Source: Gammaproteobacteria bacterium | Lineage (GTDB): Bacteria; Pseudomonadota; Gammaproteobacteria; Coxiellales; Coxiellaceae | Direction of reading: 5' to 3' | DNA: 12,160 nucleotides | Assembly: GCA_022600315.1 (NCBI GenBank) | Contig: JAHZKQ010000235.1 | Location: 1 to 12,160, forward strand | Shown here: in pieces, positions 7,615 through 12,160 of the stretch | How the letters are laid out: each line of letters begins with the position of its first letter | Position numbering within the stretch: position 1 is the first letter of the stretch | The notes under the pieces: model-generated | The model's database searches: none | What the model was told of the DNA's origin: nothing | The model's input: only the letters and a program-made list of their open reading frames with translations | Made by a program: the position numbers and the translations under genes

Positions 7615-7800
7615 ATGAAAAAAATTAATAAACATTATGTTAGCGAAATCGACCGCCGATTGGCGGAATTTGATGCTGCCCAGCCCAAATCCGCGGCTCA
7701 GCAAGCCGAGATCGATAAGTATCAAGCAATCCACCAGCTACGTGACAACGCTGAAGCCGAATCTCAACCCCAGCCTAATCCAAACTGGGATAACTTTTAA
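7615..7800 (+). CDS. CBU_0585-family small protein
   Basis: Protein of 61 aa. The N-terminal half has the pattern YVSEIDRRLAEFD (8-20), a proline, then AEIDKYQAIHQLRDN (31-45), which I recognise as the CBU_0585 family of small gammaproteobacterial proteins. It is predicted helical and highly charged in the first 45 residues; the tail is a flexible Gln/Pro/Asn-rich segment ending NWDNF. There are no cysteines, signal peptide or membrane helix, so a small cytoplasmic protein is likely. Function unknown. It is first in the plus-strand set, 18 bp before ibaG, which suggests co-transcription with the BolA/glutaredoxin pair. The ribosome site is poor; AGGAAA lies about 20 bp upstream. Family match and codon phase favour a real gene over the overlapping frame. 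Confidence 0.75.
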   Translation: MKKINKHYVSEIDRRLAEFDAAQPKSAAQQAEIDKYQAIHQLRDNAEAESQPQPNPNWDNF

Positions 7801-7818
7801 ACCACTCAAGTGTGACGC

Positions 7819-8046
7819 ATGGTAACCAATACAGATATCAAGCAATGGATTGAAGCCAACCTAGCTAACAGTGAAGTACGCGTTGATGGCGATGGTCGTC
7901 ATTTTGAAGCCGTTGTTGTCTGCCCAGCTTTTGCCGGCAAAAATTTAATCGAACGCCACCGCTTGGTCTATGCAGCACTCGGTGATAAGATGCAAGCGAC
8001 TATTCATGCACTTTCTTTAAAAACTTTTACCGCGGATGAACTCTAA
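7819..8046 (+). CDS. ibaG: IbaG/BolA-family iron-sulfur metabolism protein
   Basis: BolA-fold protein of 75 aa. BolA and IbaG proteins bind a [2Fe-2S] cluster together with monothiol CGFS glutaredoxins and help in cluster trafficking and iron sensing. Marks seen: [13 protein letters not shown] (22-34) with His28, the helix-turn [20 protein letters not shown] (38-57), and [13 protein letters not shown] (62-74) with the invariant-type His63. The [11 protein letters not shown] wording and short length suit IbaG (YrbA) better than BolA itself. E. coli ibaG lies beside murA; here the neighbour is grxD, whose start overlaps this stop by one base (TAATG), which fits direct partnership. The ribosome site is weak. 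The family assignment is firm; the choice of IbaG over BolA is slightly less so. Confidence 0.9.
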   Translation: MVTNTDIKQWIEANLANSEVRVDGDGRHFEAVVVCPAFAGKNLIERHRLVYAALGDKMQATIHALSLKTFTADEL

Positions 8047-8351
8047 TGAATACACAAACTGATATCCAAACCACGATTAACAACAATAAAGTAGTCCTAT
8101 ATATGAAAGGCAGCGCGCAGTTCCCCCAGTGCGGCTTCTCTGGCAAAGTAGTACAAATTCTAAAAACCTGCGGCACTGAATTCACCACCATCAACGTACT
8201 TGAAGACCCTGACTTGCGCCAAGGCATTAAGGATTTTTCAAGCTGGCCAACCATTCCTCAACTTTACATTAATGGCGAGTTTGTTGGCGGCTGTGATATT
8301 GTTTGTGAACTTTATCAACAAGGCGAACTGCAAAAACTACTTACCCAATAA
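8046..8351 (+). CDS. grxD: Monothiol CGFS glutaredoxin Grx4
   Basis: Class II monothiol glutaredoxin of 101 aa, cytoplasmic. It holds a glutathione-ligated [2Fe-2S] cluster as a homodimer or as a heterodimer with BolA-type proteins, and passes clusters to target proteins. The key residues are present: Lys21 in YMKGS, the active motif CGFS at 29-32 preceded by QFPQ, the cis-proline WPTIP (67-71), [10 protein letters not shown] (73-82) and CDI (83-85) for glutathione binding. The length is slightly short of E. coli GrxD (115 aa) but the fold is complete. The small change KGSAQFPQ in place of the usual KGTPxxPxCGFS context is unlikely to matter. It is translationally coupled to ibaG and followed 23 bp later by fdxA. 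Confidence 0.95.
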   Translation: MNTQTDIQTTINNNKVVLYMKGSAQFPQCGFSGKVVQILKTCGTEFTTINVLEDPDLRQGIKDFSSWPTIPQLYINGEFVGGCDIVCELYQQGELQKLLTQ

Positions 8352-8374
8352 TCTCGCAAAGGATTTAATTAGCA

Positions 8375-8701
8375 ATGACATTTGTGGTAAACGACAACTG
8401 CATCCGCTGCAAATATACCGACTGTGTCGAAGTCTGCCCGGTTGATTGCTTCCACGAAGGTCCCAATATGCTGGTCATTGATCCAGAAGAGTGCATCGAT
8501 TGCAATTTATGCGTGCCCGAGTGCCCGGTGGATGCGATCTTTGCCGAAGATGATCTACCCGAGGATCAACAAAAATACCTGGCCCTTAATGCCGAACTTG
8601 CTAAAAAATGGCCAGTTTTAAACGTACGCAAAGACCCTCCAGAAGATGCCGATGACTGGGCAGACAAAACTGACAAACTAAAGTACCTAGATCGCGGTTA
8701 A
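8375..8701 (+). CDS. fdxA: 7Fe ferredoxin ([3Fe-4S][4Fe-4S]), Azotobacter FdI type
   Basis: Low-potential electron carrier of 108 aa, soluble. The N-terminal half follows Azotobacter vinelandii ferredoxin I almost residue for residue: [19 protein letters not shown] carries C9, C12, C17, C21 and C25, and [18 protein letters not shown] carries C40, C43, C46 and C50. By that comparison C9, C17 and C50 bind the [3Fe-4S] cluster, and C21, C40, C43 and C46 bind the [4Fe-4S] cluster. The C-terminal tail from [12 protein letters not shown] through NAELAKKWP and [10 protein letters not shown] is the family's long extension. AAAGGA at 8358-8363 serves as ribosome site. It is the last gene of the CBU_0585-ibaG-grxD set. 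It could exchange electrons with the divergent large oxidoreductase; that is inference from position. Confidence 0.95.
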   Translation: MTFVVNDNCIRCKYTDCVEVCPVDCFHEGPNMLVIDPEECIDCNLCVPECPVDAIFAEDDLPEDQQKYLALNAELAKKWPVLNVRKDPPEDADDWADKTDKLKYLDRG

Positions 8702-8705
8702 TATC

Positions 8706-8734
8706 TTGAGATCTGCCAATTAAAAGTGCATCAT
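8706..8734 (+). promoter_or_regulatory. Weak promoter candidate for the cinA-like gene
   Basis: TTGAGA (8706-8711) and CATCAT (8729-8734) are 17 bp apart within the 79-bp gap between fdxA and the cinA-like gene. Each box matches consensus at 4 or 5 of 6 positions. No terminator is recognisable after fdxA, so read-through is equally possible. Confidence 0.25.
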
Positions 8735-8780
8735 GCTAGTTTGCTTTCAGTATTCCCGCTAATCGCTAAGGTAAACCTCT

Positions 8781-9914
8781 ATGGCTCACAAACAGATTCA
8801 TAGCAAAAAGCGCATTGCCCTCTTGGCCACCGGTGACGAATTAATCAATGGTGACGTTCTAGATACTAATGGTCAGTATTTTGCTCGCGCCTTTAGCGAT
8901 CACGGTCTTAATGCTGGCTGCCATGTGATTGCCTCTGACAACCAAGCTGATATTGAAACGGCTATCCGTTACCTGCTAAAAGACCACGCCGCCCTCCTAA
9001 CCATTGGCGGTCTTGGCCCAACTTCAGACGATCGCACTCGCTACGCATTGGCGCATGCACTTGGCATTCCACTGGTCTTTAATGACAGCTCCTGGCGTGA
9101 AATTGTTAGGCGCCTCACTCGCCTAGCACTACCCATTCCAGACTCTAATCGCCAGCAATGCGAGTTCCCCAAAGGCTCTGAAATCATCGCTAATCCTAAT
9201 GGCTCAGCGGCCGCCTGCTATCTTGAGCACGAAGGCAAGCAAATCTTTATGCTGCCAGGACCTCCCAATGAATGCCAACCTATCTTCGACAAAGTCGTAT
9301 TACCACGCCTAATCAAAAAGCAATTCCAATACAATAGCTTTCGCAAATCTTGGCTGTTGCTGGGTGTGAGTGAAGGCAGCATCGCCGAACAAATTGATAA
9401 ACTCATCGAAGGCTCCAATTGCAGCATCGGCTATCGAGTCGAATACCCCTACCTAGAGGTCAAACTACTATCGGCCGATCAGGTCTCACTGCAGCGCCTG
9501 TCCCGGCGAATCAAACCCATTATCAATGACAACCTAGTCAGCAAACACCGTCAACGCGCCTCACAGCAACTCTACCAAGAATTAAGCCAAACTGAAGATA
9601 TCGTTCTAATCAACGATAATGCGACTGGTGGCCGACTACAGGCCATTCTCAATACTGCTGCCACCAATGACCACATCTTCTTTAGCGGCAGCACAGAGCC
9701 CACAGATGTCGATGTGGAAATCAGCATAGATGGTCTACACAGCTACTGGATGGGCAATGAGAAAACCAAAGAGGATATCTTAAGTATCAATATTAGCGGC
9801 CCTGAGAACCTGCAAAACTACTTTCAGAAGATTCCTTTTCGGGGTGATCGAACCCTAGATCTCGCGGTGGAGACCATCTGCTGGGAAGTTCTGCGCTATT
9901 TTCGCAAGCGATAG
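8781..9914 (+). CDS. CinA-family protein with degenerate C-terminal PncC-like domain
   Basis: 377 aa, slightly shorter than typical CinA (about 400-425). Residues about 10-175 form the MoCF-like (COG1058) domain: TGDELINGDVLDTNG (17-31), IGGLGPTSDDRT (75-86), NPNGSAAACYL (138-148) and LPGPPNEC (158-165), all matching the CinA hallmarks; in CinA this domain has ADP-ribose/FAD-type pyrophosphatase activity. A KH-like middle region follows (about 180-260). The last 110 residues align with PncC, the nicotinamide-mononucleotide deamidase: NATGGRLQAIL (280-290) for the usual SCTGG motif, and FRGDRTLDLAVETICWEVL (353-371) for the family's closing helix. Asn280 replaces the motif serine and the FxGG/YSN part is unrecognisable, so deamidase activity is probably lost. 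NAD salvage via CinA thus looks incomplete, while nadA lies nearby. AAGG precedes the ATG. Confidence 0.85.
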   Translation: MAHKQIHSKKRIALLATGDELINGDVLDTNGQYFARAFSDHGLNAGCHVIASDNQADIETAIRYLLKDHAALLTIGGLGPTSDDRTRYALAHALGIPLVFNDSSWREIVRRLTRLALPIPDSNRQQCEFPKGSEIIANPNGSAAACYLEHEGKQIFMLPGPPNECQPIFDKVVLPRLIKKQFQYNSFRKSWLLLGVSEGSIAEQIDKLIEGSNCSIGYRVEYPYLEVKLLSADQVSLQRLSRRIKPIINDNLVSKHRQRASQQLYQELSQTEDIVLINDNATGGRLQAILNTAATNDHIFFSGSTEPTDVDVEISIDGLHSYWMGNEKTKEDILSINISGPENLQNYFQKIPFRGDRTLDLAVETICWEVLRYFRKR

Positions 9915-9968
9915 TAAAAATTTTAATTACTATAAAACAATAAGTTACATAAATATTGAAAAAACTAC

Positions 9969-9997
9969 TTGAATTATGTTTGCGCATCCTGTACATT
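9969..9997 (+). promoter_or_regulatory. Candidate promoter with TGTACA element upstream of the Phd-type gene
   Basis: TTGAAT (9969-9974) and TACATT (9992-9997) are 17 bp apart, each with 4 of 6 consensus matches. The predicted start near 10004 gives a leader of about 58 nt. The palindrome TGTACA (9990-9995) overlaps the -10 box. TGTACA is the reported core of the YefM-YoeB operator, and YefM belongs to the same antitoxin family as the gene downstream, so autorepression is plausible. Only one copy is present. Confidence 0.4.
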
Positions 9998-10061
9998 CTA
10001 CTCACATAAGACGTTTTAGTAATATTTAGACATTCAATAACTTAACTCTGGAGACTATCCC

Positions 10062-10238
10062 ATGATGAAGATGACTACCGTTGAGGCTAGAGAAAACTTT
10101 TCTGACCTAATCAACAAAGCCGCTTATGGCAGCCGCCGCATTGTTTTAACTCGCCGTGGCAAACCACTAGCAGCAATCGTACCGCTAGCTGATTTAGAAC
10201 AGCTTAGCACCCAACACATGGCCGCTGTTAACGAGTAA
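10062..10238 (+). CDS. Solitary Phd/YefM-family antitoxin-like protein
   Basis: Gene of 58 codons. The protein begins MMKMTTVEARENFSDLINKA and continues with RRIVLTRRGKPLAAIVPLADLEQL (25-48), the complete Phd/YefM N-terminal DNA-binding fold: an N-terminal strand, the EARENFSDLIN helix, the VLTRRGKP turn and the AIVPLADLE strand-helix. GGAGA lies seven bases before the ATG. In toxin-antitoxin systems such proteins repress their own operon and neutralise a toxin through a C-terminal tail of 20-40 residues. Here only about 10 residues (STQHMAAVNE) follow the fold, so the toxin-binding tail is short or missing. No toxin gene follows; a strong terminator begins 23 bp after the stop. It is best described as an orphan regulator or a relic; the role is unknown. 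Confidence 0.85.
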   Translation: MMKMTTVEARENFSDLINKAAYGSRRIVLTRRGKPLAAIVPLADLEQLSTQHMAAVNE

Positions 10239-10260
10239 TCGTCTTCAGTAGCGCGCTAAC

Positions 10261-10285
10261 AAAACCCGCCTTGCGCGGGTTTTTT
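10261..10285. terminator. Rho-independent terminator, probably bidirectional
   Basis: A 9-bp perfect stem AAAACCCGC / GCGGGTTTT with the 5-base loop CTTGC ends in a T tract at 10280-10285. On the minus strand the A-run before the stem becomes the T tract, so it can also stop transcription of the membrane-protein gene that ends at 10306. It separates two convergent transcription units. Confidence 0.9.
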
Positions 10286-10305
10286 ATTGGTAAAAAATGC
10301 CTTAT

Positions 10306-11037
10306 CTAGCTCATATCCTGCCACAACAAGACGGTTAGATTGGCAATCAATGGTAAACTAATTGCCATCACAGCAAAATCAAATAGCGCCAACACATGAT
10401 AGCCGGCAAAAAAATGGCTGTGCAAACTGGCTGGGTCTAATAATACGATGGTTGCTACCAACACCGCATATAAGCCGATAATATGGCGAAATTTTGTCAC
10501 GGTGACTTTATAGCTTTTTAGCACAGCACGCAAAGGATTCGATTCGCCACGAATTACAATCAATAAACCAAACCACGTCAGCCCCAATAAGTTCAGTAAA
10601 ACTATTGCGCCAATTAGCTGACTTAAAAACACCGCCGCGGTATCACGACCCCAAACGTGCATACCAAATCGGCCCACTAAATCCACCACCCCAAACACGG
10701 CAACAATAATAATAAAATATAATCCCGCACAACCATAAATTGCGCGCCAATGCTTAGCCACAAACCGTAAAGCCAATTTCCAATGTGGGTTGTTTTTTTT
10801 AAGCACGTAATTGGCTTGATATAAAATAGCCGCCCACAAACCCACGCCTAAAACAATCATAACCATCAGCAATAAAATCTTAACAAACTCATTGCTTGGC
10901 AAGCCGCCTAAATAGAGATAAGCATCTTTAACGATCACCGCAAAGATAATCAACCAAATAGAACTCATCAATACCGACCATAGAGATTTAATTGCCGCAA
11001 ACAATAGGCTGCTAAAATTTTTTATTTTCCCAGGCAT
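10306..11037 (-). CDS. Six-helix integral membrane protein of unknown function
   Basis: 243 aa with hydrophobic helices at about 18-37, 52-73, 98-121, 137-160, 185-201 and 215-238. There is no signal peptide beyond the first helix and no catalytic or transport motif I recognise. The loop HWKLALRFVAKHWR (85-98) and the stretch NPLRAVLKSYKVTVTKF (167-183) are basic amphipathic segments, as in several families of uncharacterised inner-membrane proteins that resemble glycerophosphoryl diester phosphodiesterase membrane domains. I do not assign it to a named family. Its ATG lies seven bases after the stop of the fadB/fadJ-like gene, with only a weak ribosome site overlapping that gene's end, so it is probably co-transcribed and translationally coupled. 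Transcription likely ends at the hairpin at 10261-10285. Confidence 0.7.
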   Translation of the reverse strand: MPGKIKNFSSLLFAAIKSLWSVLMSSIWLIIFAVIVKDAYLYLGGLPSNEFVKILLLMVMIVLGVGLWAAILYQANYVLKKNNPHWKLALRFVAKHWRAIYGCAGLYFIIIVAVFGVVDLVGRFGMHVWGRDTAAVFLSQLIGAIVLLNLLGLTWFGLLIVIRGESNPLRAVLKSYKVTVTKFRHIIGLYAVLVATIVLLDPASLHSHFFAGYHVLALFDFAVMAISLPLIANLTVLLWQDMS

Positions 11038-11044
11038 ATTTACT

Positions 11045-12160
11045 TTAACTCGCAGTTGCTTTAGGTTTAACAGATTGACTCATTTGTTGTTTAATAAAAT
11101 TATTCCACGCCGGTGCTGGCGTAAAACGCTCACCATAGCGCTTAGCAAATTCTTCCAGGCGATTTTGAATTTCGTTGTAGCCAACTGTTCCCGCATAATG
11201 CAATGGCCCGCCACGAAAGGGTGCAAACCCAGTGCCAAAAATCATACCGCCATCCAATAGATCAGCATCATTAATCACCCCTGCATCTAAACAAACTACC
11301 GCCTCATTCACCATACGTAATATCATGCGTTCGGCAATATCAGAATCTGGGGTTGCAGCGGTTGCTTTATCATCAGTTTTATTGATACGTTTGCCTTTGT
11401 CATCATACTCATAAAACCCTTTGCCGGTTTTTTTCCCCAACCGACCCAAGGCAACTAATTCCGCCAAACGACTAGGCACTTCAACTTTAAAATGACTACC
11501 AATCGTTTTTGCTGCTGATAATAAAACATCAAGCCCAACCATGTCAGCTAGAGTCACCGGACCCATTGGCATACCAAACTCTTCGGCGGCTTTATCAATC
11601 GCTGCCAATGGCACACCACTGGCAGCGATCTCCAAAGCTTCTAGCAAATACGGCATTAATAAGCGATTAATTAAAAAGCCTGGTGAGCTAGCAACCGGTA
11701 AGGGCAATTTACCAATTTGACCCACAAAGGCCTGAGCTTTATTAGCAATCTCAGGATCGGTCTTTCCACCCTTTACCACCTCAACCAACAACATTTTTGC
11801 CACCGGATTAAAAAAATGAATGCCCACCAAACGACTGGGATCTTTTAATACCGTAGCAATTTCTTCTAATGGAATTGTCGAAGTATTAGTGGCTAAAATC
11901 GCATCTGGTTTGGCTTTAGCTTGCAACTCTTTAAATAAATCTTGTTTTACTTTAACGTCTTCAAAAATGGCTTCAATGATAATATTCGCTTGCTGACAAC
12001 CATGGCCTTTTAAATCTGGCTGCAAACGATCCATCGCTGCTTGTGCCAAATACGGCTTACGCAATTTCTTTTTAAACAACTTTGCAGCACGCTTAATTGC
12101 TGGGGCAATATTTTCTGGCGCTCGATCTTGCAAGGTAACATGCAAGCCCTGTAATGCACA
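11045..12160 (-). CDS. FadB/FadJ-type 3-hydroxyacyl-CoA dehydrogenase, C-terminal part (5' end outside window)
   Basis: C-terminal 371 residues of a fatty-acid beta-oxidation enzyme. The open frame continues to the right edge, and the first visible residues (CALQGLHVTLQD) are the second strand of the NAD-binding Rossmann fold, so the GxGxxG loop and any enoyl-CoA hydratase domain lie outside. Catalytic residues of hydroxyacyl-CoA dehydrogenase are present at the spacing of the human enzyme (S137, H158, E170, N208): Ser94 in TNTST, His115 in GIHFFNP, Glu127 and Asn165 in PGFLINRLL, counted from the fragment start. Two C-terminal HAD domains follow, at about 158-255 with GKKTGKGFYEY and at 270-360 with GTGFAPFRGGPLHY and KRYGERFTP. 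The duplicated C-terminal domain is typical of multifunctional FadB/FadJ alpha subunits; the wording leans to FadJ. fadA/fadI does not follow; a membrane protein does. Confidence 0.88.
   Translation of the reverse strand, partial: CALQGLHVTLQDRAPENIAPAIKRAAKLFKKKLRKPYLAQAAMDRLQPDLKGHGCQQANIIIEAIFEDVKVKQDLFKELQAKAKPDAILATNTSTIPLEEIATVLKDPSRLVGIHFFNPVAKMLLVEVVKGGKTDPEIANKAQAFVGQIGKLPLPVASSPGFLINRLLMPYLLEALEIAASGVPLAAIDKAAEEFGMPMGPVTLADMVGLDVLLSAAKTIGSHFKVEVPSRLAELVALGRLGKKTGKGFYEYDDKGKRINKTDDKATAATPDSDIAERMILRMVNEAVVCLDAGVINDADLLDGGMIFGTGFAPFRGGPLHYAGTVGYNEIQNRLEEFAKRYGERFTPAPAWNNFIKQQMSQSVKPKATAS

Noticed and set aside
8200..8621. Plus-strand open frames overlapping grxD and fdxA in other phases
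   Set aside because: grxD and fdxA match their families throughout; the alternative frames have no recognisable protein features.
9911..9933. Inverted repeat ATAGTAA / TTACTAT at the end of the cinA-like gene
   Set aside because: Perfect 7-bp arms but entirely AT and without a following T tract; probably chance in AT-rich sequence, though a weak terminator cannot be excluded.
9793..10005. Minus-strand open frame of 70 codons overlapping the cinA end and the phd upstream region
   Set aside because: No ribosome site or family resemblance; it covers the CinA C-terminal helix region and a likely promoter.
10007..10034. Imperfect direct repeat TAAGACGTT / TTAGACATT, 19 bp apart, ahead of the Phd-type gene
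   Set aside because: Only 7 of 9 matches and downstream of the predicted promoter; too weak to call as operator half-sites.
11045..12145. TTG at 12145 as the true start of the hydroxyacyl-CoA dehydrogenase
   Set aside because: The frame stays open to the window edge and the upstream residues continue the Rossmann fold, so the protein begins outside the window.

Overview
The window looks like chromosomal sequence from a gammaproteobacterium of the Legionellales/Coxiellaceae type. The DNA is moderately AT-rich and densely coded. It carries a gammaproteobacterial-type GlpE, an IbaG-Grx4 pair, an Azotobacter-type 7Fe ferredoxin, and two small families named after Coxiella burnetii loci (CBU_0585 and CBU_0592). 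The assignment rests on recognised protein families only; no 16S or other marker is present. I see no mobile element, CRISPR array, tRNA or rRNA, and no non-coding stretch over 300 bases.

Left block, all on the minus strand (read from 7557 down to 1). It starts with a 1159-residue multidomain flavin/iron-sulfur oxidoreductase resembling an NfnB/GltD unit fused to an NfnA/PyrK unit. Next come a GlpE-like rhodanese, quinolinate synthase NadA, a thioredoxin-like [2Fe-2S] protein and a DUF2797 protein. These five are packed with gaps of 13 bp or less, or overlapping, so they probably form one operon. Then follow a CBU_0592-like small membrane protein, a secreted ComEA-type helix-hairpin-helix protein with its own likely promoter, and a WecA-like polyprenyl-phosphate glycosyltransferase that is cut by the left edge and also has a plausible promoter.

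Middle block, plus strand (7615 to 8701). It diverges from the oxidoreductase across a 57-bp gap: a CBU_0585-family small protein, IbaG (BolA family), the CGFS monothiol glutaredoxin Grx4, and ferredoxin FdxA. IbaG and Grx4 overlap by one base and belong to families known to pair around a shared [2Fe-2S] cluster. With the minus-strand operon this makes a divergent island of about 7 kb devoted to iron-sulfur and redox chemistry. NadA is a [4Fe-4S] enzyme, and FdxA is a plausible electron partner of the large oxidoreductase; that partnership is inferred.

Right block. A CinA-family protein (plus strand, 8781-9914) has a good N-terminal MoCF-like domain but a degenerate C-terminal PncC-like domain lacking the catalytic-motif serine. 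Next is a short, solitary Phd/YefM-type antitoxin gene (10062-10238) with a candidate promoter/operator and a strong terminator, but no toxin. On the minus strand, converging on that terminator, lie a six-helix membrane protein of unknown function and the C-terminal part of a FadB/FadJ-type beta-oxidation enzyme that is cut by the right edge.

I found no clear undescribed system. The most unusual item is the single-chain fused oxidoreductase with its extra domains and inserts; next are the decayed CinA deamidase domain and the orphan antitoxin.
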